From the NCBI RefSeq assembly GCF_900110675.1, contig NZ_FOEN01000001.1, positions 394,318-458,317 on the forward strand: DNA of 64,000 nt, given 5' to 3'. Below are positions 24,230 to 33,917 of the stretch, piece after piece. Source of the stretch: Ignavigranum ruoffiae. GTDB lineage: Bacteria; Bacillota; Bacilli; Lactobacillales; Aerococcaceae. The position numbers were made by a program, and so were the translations under genes. The notes beneath the pieces were generated by a model. The model did not search any database. It had not been told where the DNA came from and worked only from the letters and a program-made list of their open reading frames with translations. Positions within the stretch are counted from its first letter, which is position 1; each line of letters begins with the position of its first letter.

Positions 24230-25096
24230 GTGGAAAACTTAGGCTTAAAAATCAATCTTAATAAATTATTTCCCCAATTAAATGAGGCGACCATCAACTT
24301 ATTATATGTCATTGGATCCTTTTTAGTAGCTAGTTTATTAGCCTTTCTGGCCAGTAAATTGATTCGATATCTTTTCCAATATCGTTTCCAGCAACACCTT
24401 TACGATAAGTTTAAGATTCATTCCGTTTCACGCTTGAAAACGGTTAGTGCCCTGATTGAGAATCTCTTATTATATATTATTTATTTTATCTATATTTATC
24501 ATATCCTTACCCTGATTGGCATTCCCATCGGCACGCTCTTAGCCGGTGCCGGAATATTTGGGGTCGCCATTGGTTTAGGAGCCAAAGACCTCATTACAGA
24601 TATTATTAATGGTTTCTTTATCATCTTCGAAGGACAGTTTGAAGTAGGAAATTTAGTCCAAATTTACAATCTTTCGATTACAGGAACTATCCTGAGTACC
24701 GGCTTAAGAACTACGAAAATTCGTTCCATTAGTGGTGAAGTTTTCTATATTCCTAATAGCGATATCTCGATAATTAATAATATGAGCCAATTAAATCGAC
24801 AAATTATTATTGAAATTCCCCTACACCCGGAGAATAATTTGCACCTCTTTGAAGAAAATTTAAAAGCGACCAGTAAAATTCTTGAAGAAAACTATAAAGA
24901 TTTAATTGTTCAATCAGCTAAACATGTTGGATTGGTAAAAAATAAGCAAAATGCGTTTGAATATCGGATATTTATTTCCGTGAAGAACGAATATTATTAT
25001 GAATTGCTCAGTATCTTCTACCAAACTTATATCGAAAACCTACAAGCAGCTGATTTTAAAATTATTACCCAACCTGCCGTCTTACCGCTAAATTGA
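24230..25096 (+). CDS. Small-conductance mechanosensitive channel (MscS family)
   Basis: A 288-residue membrane protein that opens under membrane tension to release solutes after osmotic downshock. There are about three membrane helices; the pore-lining third helix is AGAGIFGVAIGLGAKDLITD, followed by INGFFIIFEGQFEVGNLVQI, the MscS beta-domain signature. The start is GTG 24230, preceded by TTGAGGTG; the GTG at 24221 lies in that ribosome site. It is of the short YkuT-like type, without extra domains, and is transcribed alone. Confidence 0.9.
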   Translation: MENLGLKINLNKLFPQLNEATINLLYVIGSFLVASLLAFLASKLIRYLFQYRFQQHLYDKFKIHSVSRLKTVSALIENLLLYIIYFIYIYHILTLIGIPIGTLLAGAGIFGVAIGLGAKDLITDIINGFFIIFEGQFEVGNLVQIYNLSITGTILSTGLRTTKIRSISGEVFYIPNSDISIINNMSQLNRQIIIEIPLHPENNLHLFEENLKATSKILEENYKDLIVQSAKHVGLVKNKQNAFEYRIFISVKNEYYYELLSIFYQTYIENLQAADFKIITQPAVLPLN

Positions 25097-25106
25097 CTTA
25101 AATGCA

Positions 25107-25622
25107 TTAAAGGCTAAAAATTTGGTCTAATTGCGGAATCGGTTGATTATCTTCTGAGTAATAATTAACGATGACTTGATTATTTTCAATCGTTACTAAT
25201 AAATAAGTTTTTCCTTGATAGTGTCCTCTTGGTCGATTCAAACTTCCTGGATTGGCTAAGAGGATGCCTTCTTTAACTTCTGCATATAGCTTATGAGTAT
25301 GCCCATGGAATACAAAGCGACAGTTAGAATTCTTAGCTATAGCTAAAAGTTCATCATTGCCATAATTTACGCCGGTCAGATGGCCATGAACTAGAAGAAC
25401 ATTCCCTTCGGCTGTCTCAATGACTTGTTGACGGCGATATTGAGGATCAAAATCCATGTTCCCGGTGACGACGGCATCGACTTGATCCCATAAGGGATCA
25501 TCGGCTGGAAATTCTGAATCACCGCAATGGAAGATATAGTCGACTTGGGGCCGCCAATGCTTAATAATCTCATCAACTAAAGGCCACTGGCCATGGTTAT
25601 CACTCATCACTAGAAATTTCAT
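25107..25622 (-). CDS. YfcE/MJ0936-type metallophosphoesterase
   Basis: A 171-residue calcineurin-like phosphodiesterase. Metal ligands are visible in order: MSDNHG, HCGDSE, VTGNMDF, LVHGHLTG and VFHGHTHKL. Small members hydrolyse phosphodiesters in vitro; the physiological substrate is not established. Its start overlaps rdgB by 23 bases, and rdgB overlaps murI, so all three form one leftward operon. This murI-rdgB-yfcE order is common in Bacilli (racE-ysnA-ysnB). Confidence 0.92.
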   Translation of the reverse strand: MKFLVMSDNHGQWPLVDEIIKHWRPQVDYIFHCGDSEFPADDPLWDQVDAVVTGNMDFDPQYRRQQVIETAEGNVLLVHGHLTGVNYGNDELLAIAKNSNCRFVFHGHTHKLYAEVKEGILLANPGSLNRPRGHYQGKTYLLVTIENNQVIVNYYSEDNQPIPQLDQIFSL

Positions 25623-26223
25623 CGTTTAATCCCTCCAACCATTTTGCGAATGCTTCTTGCAATTTTTCAAAAGCTTTAGCCCGGTGTGAAATTTTATTTT
25701 TTTCGGCTAAGGCCATTTGAGCAAATGTTCTATCTTGCTCGGGATAGTAGAACAAAGGATCATAACCAAAACCACTCTTACCTTGAGGTTGGTTCAAAAT
25801 AGACCCTTCAACCTGACCCTCTACCACCAAGCTTTCATGTCCTGGATAAGCCGCGACGATACATGATACGAAGCGAGCGGTTCTTTGTCCCGGTTCAATC
25901 TCTGCCAATTCTCTGAGTAACTTTTGATTGTTTCGGTCATCATCTTTGGGTTCTCCGCTATAGCGGGCAGAGTAGACACCAGGCGCTCCGTTCAAAGCAT
26001 CGACCATCAAGCCAGAATCATCGGCAATCACGACTTGGTGTAAGCGCTGGGCGATAGTTTCGGCTTTTAAACGTGCGTTCTCTTCAAAAGTTGTTCCCGT
26101 CTCAGCGACTTCTTCAATGTCAGGATAATCAAGTAAAGATTCAATCTCATATCCAGAATTCCCCAGTAGCGCCTTAAATTCTTCAACTTTCCCTGCATTA
26201 TAACTGGCTATCAGTATCTTCAA
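25600..26223 (-). CDS. rdgB: XTP/dITP diphosphatase
   Basis: A 207-residue HAM1-family pyrophosphatase that removes deaminated purine nucleotides (dITP, XTP) from the pool. The family signature begins IASYNAGKVEEF; later come ADDSGLMVDALNGAPGVYSA and SGFGYDPLFYYPE with the conserved acidic and Phe/Tyr positions, and KNKISHRAKAF at the C-terminus. The length is normal. It overlaps murI by 26 bases and yfcE by 23, so translation is coupled. Confidence 0.95.
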   Translation of the reverse strand: MKILIASYNAGKVEEFKALLGNSGYEIESLLDYPDIEEVAETGTTFEENARLKAETIAQRLHQVVIADDSGLMVDALNGAPGVYSARYSGEPKDDDRNNQKLLRELAEIEPGQRTARFVSCIVAAYPGHESLVVEGQVEGSILNQPQGKSGFGYDPLFYYPEQDRTFAQMALAEKNKISHRAKAFEKLQEAFAKWLEGLNDEISSDE

Positions 26224-27046
26224 TGATCATCTCTCCTTTTATCCGGGCTTGTTTAACAGTTAAATATGGATCTTCCAACCAATTCCGAGCAAATCTAGCA
26301 AATCTTTCGGGGTCGCCAGTCGTGTAAATCTGGTGATGGACCCCGTAATCTGCCAAATCAGCTGCCGACCGACTAAGATTAAAATAATCCAAAATGGTCG
26401 ACACTTCGTTAATCGTCTCAACCCCCGAGTCGATTAATTTAATATTTGGTCCGACGGCTTTTTGAATGGTATCTTTTAAATGTGGATAATGGGTACAACC
26501 CAATACGAGCGTATCAATATCCTTATCTTCAAAATAGCTTAAGTCTTCTTTAACTTGATGATATGTTTGGGGGGCTTCCACCCTATTTTCTTCGACAATT
26601 GAGACGAAACGAGGAACCGCATGGCTATAAACTTGCAAACGAGCATCTTTCGCTAAGAGTGTTTTGGTATATTGACCACTATGAATGGTTCCCTCTGTCC
26701 CGATAACTCCGATATGATTATTATTAGTATGCTTGATAGCAGCTCGACTGCCTGCATCAATCACGCCTAAGACAGGAATCGGCAGCGTCATCTTTAATTC
26801 ATATAAGGCAGCAGCGGTCCCAGTATTACAAGCGATCACCAACATTTTGATACCTTTTTCCCTGAGGAAATAGGTCAATTGCCAGATAAACTTACGAACT
26901 TCAGCAAGCGGTCGAGGTCCATAAGGGGCTCGGGCACTGTCACCCAAGTATAAGACGGATTCATTGGGCAGTTGCTTCAAACATTGCTTAACAACGGTTA
27001 AACCTCCAAATCCCGAATCGATAATCCCAATTGGCAATTCTTTCAT
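26198..27046 (-). CDS. murI: Glutamate racemase
   Basis: A 282-residue cofactor-independent racemase that supplies D-glutamate for peptidoglycan stem peptides. It has IDSGFGGLTV near the N-terminus, the first catalytic Cys in IACNTGTAA and the second in LGCTHYPHL. It is the first gene of the murI-rdgB-yfcE operon, and downstream genes overlap it. It is expected to be essential unless a D-amino-acid transaminase exists elsewhere. Confidence 0.95.
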   Translation of the reverse strand: MKELPIGIIDSGFGGLTVVKQCLKQLPNESVLYLGDSARAPYGPRPLAEVRKFIWQLTYFLREKGIKMLVIACNTGTAAALYELKMTLPIPVLGVIDAGSRAAIKHTNNNHIGVIGTEGTIHSGQYTKTLLAKDARLQVYSHAVPRFVSIVEENRVEAPQTYHQVKEDLSYFEDKDIDTLVLGCTHYPHLKDTIQKAVGPNIKLIDSGVETINEVSTILDYFNLSRSAADLADYGVHHQIYTTGDPERFARFARNWLEDPYLTVKQARIKGEMIIEDTDSQL

Positions 27047-27089
27047 TTCAACACTTCCAATCTGCTACTTAACAGCAAAGACTTAGGGA

Positions 27090-28379
27090 CTAGTCTTGTG
27101 CTTCTCTATCGCTCTTCCATAATTGGAAAGAACGTTTAAGGGTATTAATGACTCCTTTATCAGAATAAGTCAGCACATTACTCCGATAGAAGATTGTTGC
27201 AATCCAAAAACAAACAATCGAGAAGATCACTGAAATAATAATGGCAATAATTAATTCGTTTTGGGCCACTGTTTCAGTAGAAATTCTAAATGGCATCACA
27301 AAAGGCGTCGTTAAAGGAATATAAGACATGACTTTAACCACAATATTATTTGGGGATTGCATAGCAAACATTCCTGTATACAGTCCTGCTACAGCGAATA
27401 AGGTAATTGGTGTAATGGTTTTATTCACTTCTTCCACTTTAGAAACAAGCGAACCTAAGAATCCAGCTAAGGAAGCATAAATCAGGACACCCATTAAAGC
27501 GAAGACAGCACCTATTCCAATAATCCCTTTTGATTCAGCAAATATCTGCTTCAAATCAATAAATTCTAGACCTAAGTTAGCCATCAAATCCGTTTGATCA
27601 AAGACAAATTGTAATACTAAGAATAATACGATATAAATTACTATTTGAGTTAAAATAACTAAACTGATACCAATCATTTTGCCGTAAAAATGGGTCGTCG
27701 AAGAAACACTGGACAGAATGATTTCCATAATCCGCGACCCTTTTTCAGTGGCAATTTCCTGAGAAATGACCGACACATAATTCATAATAAACATAAAGAC
27801 CATAAAGACGACGAAATAAGCTACGCCGTTGCGGATAAACACTTTAGGATCCTGACTGGATGTTTCCTTTGTTTGACCATCCTTGGATTCAGCTATATTA
27901 ATAGTTTCTATATTAACGTTTGAACTTTGTAACTGAATAATCTCATCCTGATTGAGTCCAATCTTTTCAGCCATGTTCTTGATCTGTTCTTCATTTAAGG
28001 CTTGTTGAATTTTAGTTAAATTAATATTACTGCCGGTCGTGGATTTATAAAATTTAACCACAAAAGGATCTTTTTGTTCAATGGTAATATAACCATCAAT
28101 TTTTTGATCCATTACGGCCTGACGGGCTTGATCAATACTATAATCTTTAATAATAGTATTCTCTTCATTCGCCGTTTCCACCAATTGTACAATCTCTGGC
28201 TGATCACTTATAATCGCAAGCCGGCCAGAACTTTGGCCCATTTCATCTTTACCAATAAAATAAACAATTAAACTAACTATAGCAATTGTAATAATCGGTC
28301 CAGCAATCATCCAGAAAAATGACCAAGATTGTACATTTTTACGATAAACTTCCTTAATAATAATCGCTAATTTACTCAT
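27090..28379 (-). CDS. ABC-2 permease, NatB-like
   Basis: A 429-residue membrane protein. There is one N-terminal helix, a large extracellular domain (residues about 45-180), then five or six helices with SQEIATEKGSRIMEIILSSV, the conserved ABC-2/NatB segment. NatAB-type systems export sodium or confer resistance to membrane-active agents; the substrate here is unknown. The gene overlaps the ATPase gene by 8 bases, so both subunits are made together. Confidence 0.85.
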   Translation of the reverse strand: MSKLAIIIKEVYRKNVQSWSFFWMIAGPIITIAIVSLIVYFIGKDEMGQSSGRLAIISDQPEIVQLVETANEENTIIKDYSIDQARQAVMDQKIDGYITIEQKDPFVVKFYKSTTGSNINLTKIQQALNEEQIKNMAEKIGLNQDEIIQLQSSNVNIETINIAESKDGQTKETSSQDPKVFIRNGVAYFVVFMVFMFIMNYVSVISQEIATEKGSRIMEIILSSVSSTTHFYGKMIGISLVILTQIVIYIVLFLVLQFVFDQTDLMANLGLEFIDLKQIFAESKGIIGIGAVFALMGVLIYASLAGFLGSLVSKVEEVNKTITPITLFAVAGLYTGMFAMQSPNNIVVKVMSYIPLTTPFVMPFRISTETVAQNELIIAIIISVIFSIVCFWIATIFYRSNVLTYSDKGVINTLKRSFQLWKSDREAQD

Positions 28380-29280
28380 AATGACCTCCTCCGGCCTTCA
28401 TCTTGAATATTTCTTCCAAGCTTGGTGGTTGTTGGGAGAATGTGGCAATATATTGGTGCTGGGTGATGGTTTCGAAAAGTTGTTTACCGGTCTCAGCTTG
28501 ATCAATTTCCAAACGGAAATGATGGGGGCGCAATTCTTTCACTTTCAATACACCCTCCAAGTTAGCTAGACTTTCTTTCGTCCAACCCGTAGTCTCAAGA
28601 AAAATCCGGGTCCGGCCAAAACTTTCGCGAACTTCCTCAACCGTGCCGTATAATAACTGCTCACCATTGTGAATCATTACCAACTTGTCACAGATTTCTT
28701 CCACATTATTCATGTTATGACTCGAGAAAATAATGCAAGAACCCTTGTCTTTGAGTTCGCTAATCCCTTGCATTAATAAATCTGCATTCACGGGGTCTAA
28801 TCCTGAGAAAGGTTCATCAAGAATTAACACCTTGGGTTGGTGGATTAATGTCGCAATCAATTGTACTTTTTGTTGATTCCCTTTTGATAAAGTAGAAACG
28901 CGATCTGATCGCTTTCCTTTCACTTCAAACTTATCCATCCAATAATCAATTTGTTGATCAATTTCTGAAGGGGTCATTCCACGTAATTTAGCAAAATATG
29001 CAATTTGTTGCTCAATCGTTAGCTTCTCGTATAGACCACGTTCTTCAGGAAGATAACCCACCAAATTATAAATCTGCTGAGCCATCGGTCGACCATTCCA
29101 GAGTACTTCACCTTGACCCTCAGGCGTCAAAAAATCCAGAATCATGCGAAAGATAGTGGTCTTTCCCGACCCATTACGACCAATCATTCCTAATATTTGT
29201 CCATGATCAATCTCAAATGAGACATCATTGACAGCGACTAAATCGTCAAACGTCTTCCGTAAATGTTTTACTTCGAGCAT
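28372..29280 (-). CDS. ABC transporter ATPase, NatA-like
   Basis: A 302-residue ATPase with Walker A GRNGSGKTT, signature LSKGNQQKVQL, Walker B VLILDEPFSGLDP and switch His in SSHNMNNVEE. The C-terminal extension of about 80 residues is usual for exporter ATPases of the DrrA/NatA type. The start is ATG 29280, since GGAGG lies just before it; a frame from 29295 would include the ribosome site. It works with the overlapping permease downstream. Confidence 0.9.
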   Translation of the reverse strand: MLEVKHLRKTFDDLVAVNDVSFEIDHGQILGMIGRNGSGKTTIFRMILDFLTPEGQGEVLWNGRPMAQQIYNLVGYLPEERGLYEKLTIEQQIAYFAKLRGMTPSEIDQQIDYWMDKFEVKGKRSDRVSTLSKGNQQKVQLIATLIHQPKVLILDEPFSGLDPVNADLLMQGISELKDKGSCIIFSSHNMNNVEEICDKLVMIHNGEQLLYGTVEEVRESFGRTRIFLETTGWTKESLANLEGVLKVKELRPHHFRLEIDQAETGKQLFETITQHQYIATFSQQPPSLEEIFKMKAGGGHYE

Positions 29281-29369
29281 AAGAGCCTCCTTCAAATCTA
29301 CTTTGCCTATATCATAACATATTTATACTAGGCTAATCAGTCAATATTTATACCAATCAGCTAAACAAT

Positions 29370-29391
29370 AAGCCGATCAATTGATCGGCTT
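29370..29391 (-). terminator. Hairpin after the large membrane protein gene
   Basis: A perfect 22-base palindrome around AAGCCGATCAATTGATCGGC, reading leftward into TTATTGTTTAGC. It lies 14 bases after the stop at 29406. The U-run is weak, but the position fits a terminator. Confidence 0.6.
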
Positions 29392-29405
29392 AAGGTGATT
29401 CATCC

Positions 29406-31100
29406 TTACTCATTAATCTGCTTAATCTCTTTGATTTGGCCTTGTTCATTGGCCTTAAATTCAATCATTTGACCCTCTTTCATAAATGGGAGTTCTCGAC
29501 TCAGATGGATATCTGCTTGATAAATGTCTCCATCAATCATGAAATAATAAACACTATTGCCATCCACTACGACAGCTTGAATGTTCTCAACTTGGCCTTG
29601 AATATCTTTCAGAACTTCCTCATTAGAAACCTCGGTAACATTGACGTTATTATCTGCTTGATACGCGGTTAATAATTGTTCTACAGAAGATTCTACATAT
29701 ACTTTTTGATAGTTTTGCGCATCCACCAAGGCATATTTACGAATCAAGCCTGAATTATCTTTCAAGGTCAATACATACATCGCTCGTCCGTCCAGATTGA
29801 CTAGCAAGGGGAAAGTGGCTTGATACTCTGTCTCCTGAACACTCCCTTCTGCTGAACGCATGGCCGAGAATTCTTCTGCTGCATCTAAGGTATAAATCTT
29901 GCTCTCCTTGGTACGCAAATTCACTAAGACAAAACCAATATTAGAATCATCAGCAGCCACTGAAGTCAAGCCTGTATATAGATATAAATCATCTTTCAAC
30001 GGAATATAATTATAACCTTCGGTGGGTTCGGTGACACCCGCTTTAGCAAATAATGAGTTAAAGAAGCCCCCCTGATAGAGGCCGCGCATACTGATTTGAT
30101 GAAGCATAATATCAGCACTATATACACGGTCAATCCAACTTGGAGTGTCTTTCAGATTATATTTCTTCGTTTCGCCGGTCATCGCATTCACCAGGATTAC
30201 CCCATCAGCTTCCGGCTCACGTAGAATGAAGTTTCGCCGATAAGTTGTCGCAATATAATACGGTTGTCCTTGGTCATCTACCTCAAAAGAAGGCCGTGAA
30301 AAGATGGAAAAAGGATAATTAAATCGCAAATGTCGCATAATATTCCGATTAAATTTATCTGCATTAGAATACTTAATCGGTTGGTCTGGCGTCATTACAG
30401 TAACATCGCCCGTGACTGTATCGACTTGCAAATAATGAGGAATTCCCGCTTGGAAATTATTTAGCCATTTAAAGAAACCGGCATATTTTAAAGGGGTGAC
30501 ACGCACCGGTTGACTCTTAATATTAATCTGAGTATAGTCATCGGCTACTTCAAATTGAGAGACCAATTTTGACAAGGAACCTAATTTACGACTCCCCAGG
30601 CGCATGGCTGTATCCCGATCAATCAGTGGCACCTGACTTAAATCAGTGGGTGGGAAATCCTCGGCAAAATTGGCTTCTTGAATCTTAATCATATTGGCAT
30701 ATTTATCAGCAATAAAGATGGGTGACGTTGCCAAATAGATTACTAAGCCAAGAAGGGCTATCAACGGCCACGGATACAAAAGACACTTGTATTTCAGACT
30801 GAGCCCTTTAAAATTCAGAGTTGAATGATCCGCAGACGATTTTATAAATTCACCACCATCATGTAAAAGTTCAATAACTACAATACCCGCAATACCGATG
30901 AATAAAAAAATCCAAAATTCTAAAACCGCATAATTTAAGGCCGGCAACTTGATATAGAAATAAAGGAACATAATCAGCGCCCAAACAATATATAAGTAAC
31001 GAATATTCTTCGGTCCTTGTTTACGCCAATGGGCTTGCCAACGCTTGAATTTCTGCTGAAATCTTAATTTCGCTTCAACACTATCTGTTACATCTTTCAT
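29406..31100 (-). CDS. Large membrane protein of unknown function
   Basis: A 564-residue protein with a basic cytoplasmic start, two hydrophobic hairpins (about residues 35-80) and another helix near 110-130. A large, probably extracellular domain follows (130-564), rich in beta-strand-like and aromatic stretches such as HYLQVDTVTGDVTVMTPDQP and GVILVNAMTGETKKY. These resemble the repeated 'value, then note to memory' texture of PepSY-like or propeller domains, but I cannot name the family. It precedes an ECF S-component gene on the same strand with an 11-base gap, so the two are probably co-transcribed from the right. Confidence 0.6.
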   Translation of the reverse strand: MKDVTDSVEAKLRFQQKFKRWQAHWRKQGPKNIRYLYIVWALIMFLYFYIKLPALNYAVLEFWIFLFIGIAGIVVIELLHDGGEFIKSSADHSTLNFKGLSLKYKCLLYPWPLIALLGLVIYLATSPIFIADKYANMIKIQEANFAEDFPPTDLSQVPLIDRDTAMRLGSRKLGSLSKLVSQFEVADDYTQINIKSQPVRVTPLKYAGFFKWLNNFQAGIPHYLQVDTVTGDVTVMTPDQPIKYSNADKFNRNIMRHLRFNYPFSIFSRPSFEVDDQGQPYYIATTYRRNFILREPEADGVILVNAMTGETKKYNLKDTPSWIDRVYSADIMLHQISMRGLYQGGFFNSLFAKAGVTEPTEGYNYIPLKDDLYLYTGLTSVAADDSNIGFVLVNLRTKESKIYTLDAAEEFSAMRSAEGSVQETEYQATFPLLVNLDGRAMYVLTLKDNSGLIRKYALVDAQNYQKVYVESSVEQLLTAYQADNNVNVTEVSNEEVLKDIQGQVENIQAVVVDGNSVYYFMIDGDIYQADIHLSRELPFMKEGQMIEFKANEQGQIKEIKQINE

Positions 31101-31110
31101 TTCTTATCCC

Positions 31111-31665
31111 TCACTCTCCAATCGTATGGAACCGCTTAAAGATATCACGCATAGGTATATATAAGACAGGAACGAGAATGGCCGTGACACAAGCCGTAAA
31201 TAGACTCGCTGGCATGCCGGTCGCTGCTACCGCCAAAGCCGTAGACCAAGTCGCCTTTAATAAGAGTTGTTGAATCACAAATTTGACAAAAATCACCACT
31301 ACCTTAACCAAGGCACCCACAATTCCCAAAATTATAATATTTTTCAGATCATCTTGTTTATGCATCCAGCTGGCATAAATCCAGTAAACCATCGCAATCA
31401 CGATCAAATTTTCTAATACGGTAAAGCCGGCGACAGCGATATAGCCATTAAGTGCATCGAAAAGAAACAAGCCGATACAAGCCGCTAAACTGCCCCGCTT
31501 AAGCCCCATTAAGAGGACGGCCAATATTACCAGAGCATTCCCGGGATGGACAAAACTATTAGAAATTTCGGAAGGCATCGGTATACGAATATAGGTGATG
31601 GCCACAATGATTAAAGCAGCATAGATGCCAATTTGAATGGTTTTAAATAATTGATTAGACTTCAA
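31111..31665 (-). CDS. ECF transporter S-component
   Basis: A 184-residue protein with six hydrophobic helices and the ECF S-component look: an N-terminal IQIGIYAALIIVAITYIRIP stretch and a membrane-buried HPGNALVILAVLLMG segment, with no ATPase. S-components bind a vitamin and dock to a shared EcfA/A'/T module encoded elsewhere. The PdxY-like kinase gene lies 67 bases upstream on the same strand, which suggests a vitamin B6 form as substrate. That substrate is inferred from context only. Confidence 0.8.
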   Translation of the reverse strand: MKSNQLFKTIQIGIYAALIIVAITYIRIPMPSEISNSFVHPGNALVILAVLLMGLKRGSLAACIGLFLFDALNGYIAVAGFTVLENLIVIAMVYWIYASWMHKQDDLKNIIILGIVGALVKVVVIFVKFVIQQLLLKATWSTALAVAATGMPASLFTACVTAILVPVLYIPMRDIFKRFHTIGE

Positions 31666-31732
31666 AGTAATTCCCCCTCTTCAATATATCGTATTGTCTT
31701 AGGATAAGTATACTGTCAAAATTCTAGGCTGG

Positions 31733-32605
31733 TCAGCAAGTTTCTTGCTGCCTTTTTAATTGATCAAAATGATCAAAGATTTCGCCAATCTGGTTCTCAA
31801 AAGCAATCCCTTCTTGAGGCGGTTTGTCTTGACTTAGAGTGCTTGAGAGAATCTTTTCAATTAATTGAGCAATCCAAGTTAAACTTTGCTGAATCGAATC
31901 ATTGTATAAAGCAGAAGCAGCTAACAAACTCACTGTTAAGTCGCCTGTCCCAAAGAAATTGAAATCAAAATAACGATGACTCATATAGTTGCCTGTCTGG
32001 TTCTTTGCCGAATAATGATAGAAACCAATCTGATCAGCCTCAAATTGCACGCCCGTTATAATCACATCTTTAATCTGCCCTTCGCCTAATTTAGTCGCGA
32101 TTTCTAAGACTTCACTTTGAGAGAATTGATTTTTGTATGGGGTTCCTGTGAGTAAACAAGCTTCGGTTAAGTTTGGTGTCAGAATATCAATCATCGGGAA
32201 TAAATCATGATAGGCTTTCAAATAGGATTCATCAAAACCAGAATAAAAATGACCATGATCTGCCATAATCGGATCGACAATTAATTTGGCCGGGTGGCCT
32301 TGCTTTAGTTCTCGTTGGTAGAAAGCTTGAACCTCCTGCAATTGGCTGGGATCAGCACAATAGCCGAGTAAAATTCCATCAAAATGAACTTGATTATCTT
32401 GCCAATGGCTAAAAAAGTCAGCAAAACTAGTGTCCAAATCATGTTCAATCGGTGGACTATAATACGATCCTGTCTGGCTGGATAATATTTTGGTCGGCAG
32501 GATGGCCGTTTCGAGCTGGCTAGCCACCAAGACGGGAACGTTCACGTTAGCCGCCACCTTGCCCGCTCCTGGAACGTCATTAACTACTAAAATTCTCTGA
32601 TTCAA
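31733..32605 (-). CDS. Pyridoxal/pyridoxamine kinase-like protein (PdxY type)
   Basis: A 290-residue ribokinase-superfamily protein. It begins VNDVPGAGKVAANVNVPVL, has DPIMADHGHFYSGFDESYL (the DPVmgD-like motif), LTPNLTEACLLTG (conserved in PdxY/ThiD-like kinases) and a terminal anion-hole motif FFGTGDLTVSLL with catalytic Asp in GTGD. It probably phosphorylates pyridoxal or pyridoxine to the 5'-phosphate in B6 salvage; hydroxymethylpyrimidine kinase activity cannot be excluded. Together with the adjacent S-component it would form an uptake-and-trap pair. Confidence 0.82.
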   Translation of the reverse strand: MNQRILVVNDVPGAGKVAANVNVPVLVASQLETAILPTKILSSQTGSYYSPPIEHDLDTSFADFFSHWQDNQVHFDGILLGYCADPSQLQEVQAFYQRELKQGHPAKLIVDPIMADHGHFYSGFDESYLKAYHDLFPMIDILTPNLTEACLLTGTPYKNQFSQSEVLEIATKLGEGQIKDVIITGVQFEADQIGFYHYSAKNQTGNYMSHRYFDFNFFGTGDLTVSLLAASALYNDSIQQSLTWIAQLIEKILSSTLSQDKPPQEGIAFENQIGEIFDHFDQLKRQQETC

Positions 32606-32873
32606 ACAAATCCTCCTCGCACCATAAAAAATCTACATATCAAATAGCTTTAACCCATTTATGGCTTTCGTTTGATAATAAAACTAAATAGTATCTTTAT
32701 ATAAACAAGCTTGATCGAAAAAAATAAGACCCAACTAGGATGCATCGTCAAGCTAACTTATCAGTATGACCATGCCCAGGGATCTAAGATTTAATACAGT
32801 TTCGTTGGCAAATTTCTCTTAAAGACTGGATATGGTCCTATTTACCAAGAAATTTAGCAGAAGCTACACCGAC

Positions 32874-33914
32874 TTAACCCACGATACCTTTACTGGTATC
32901 GACCGGTGTCATGATGTGTTCTAAAATTCCTGAAATTTTCTCTAAATCGACATTGCCCCCAGAAACTAGAGCCACTGTATTTTTATTTTTGATCCATTTA
33001 GAGTCAATTTTACCACTTAGTAAGGCAGCTGTCGATAAAGCCCCTGCCCCTTCAGTTACCGTTTTAGCACGTTGCATTAACATACGCATGGCTTGTTCGA
33101 TTTCCACTTCATTAACTAAGACAAATTCATCAACCAAATTCGATACAATCTCGAACGTCAGATTACCAGGGACTTTAACATCACAACCGTCAGCCAATGT
33201 CGAATTGGTTCGGTGCGGAGTAATTTGACCTTCTGCAACCGACTTAGCCATGCCGTGGACATTTTCCGCTTGAACCCCAATTAAATGAATCCCCGGGTTG
33301 AAAGATTTTAAAGCAATGGCGATTCCAGAAATTAAGCCACCGCCACCGACTGGAACAATAACAGTATCCACATTCCAAAGCTCATCTAAAATTTCTAAAC
33401 CAATCGTACCTTGTCCGGCAATAATGTAAGGATCGTCATAGGGATGGACAATGGTCAGATTTTTTTCGGCCGCCAATTTTTCCATATATAAGCGCGAATC
33501 GTTAAAGTTATCTCCTTCAAGGATGACCTTGGCTCCATAACCCTTGGTAGCCGCTTGTTTAGTTAAGGCAGCCTGTAGTGGCATAATCACCGTCGCATCA
33601 ATCCCTAACTGTTGACAAGATAAAGCCACTCCTTGGGCATGATTTCCCGCAGAGACGGCAATAATTCCTCGATTTTTCTGTTCTGAACTCAAATGATTCA
33701 TTTTATTATTAGCTCCCCGATATTTAAATGAACCAGTATATTGCATATTTTCTAATTTCAGGAATACATTACCTTCAGCCACGCTTTGGCTTAGAAAAGT
33801 AGAGCGAATTAGGGGTGTCTTACGTATATATGGTCTGATAATTGCCTTGGCTTCTTCAATATCTTTCAAGCTGCAAATATCCTGGATATTACGTAACTCG
33901 TTATAAACTAACAT
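32874..33914 (-). CDS. tdcB: Catabolic threonine dehydratase
   Basis: A 346-residue PLP enzyme converting threonine to 2-oxobutyrate and ammonia. The PLP Lys is in the SFKYRGA motif (about residue 64), the phosphate-binding loop is VPVGGGGLISG and SGGNVD lies near the C-terminus. It lacks the C-terminal ACT/regulatory domains of biosynthetic IlvA, so a catabolic TdcB-like enzyme is more likely. ATG 33914, preceded by GAGGAATAAGTG, is preferred over GTG 33917. It lies beside ald on the same strand, as in staphylococci, where both serve amino-acid catabolism. Confidence 0.88.
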   Translation of the reverse strand: MLVYNELRNIQDICSLKDIEEAKAIIRPYIRKTPLIRSTFLSQSVAEGNVFLKLENMQYTGSFKYRGANNKMNHLSSEQKNRGIIAVSAGNHAQGVALSCQQLGIDATVIMPLQAALTKQAATKGYGAKVILEGDNFNDSRLYMEKLAAEKNLTIVHPYDDPYIIAGQGTIGLEILDELWNVDTVIVPVGGGGLISGIAIALKSFNPGIHLIGVQAENVHGMAKSVAEGQITPHRTNSTLADGCDVKVPGNLTFEIVSNLVDEFVLVNEVEIEQAMRMLMQRAKTVTEGAGALSTAALLSGKIDSKWIKNKNTVALVSGGNVDLEKISGILEHIMTPVDTSKGIVG

Positions 33915-33917
33915 CAC

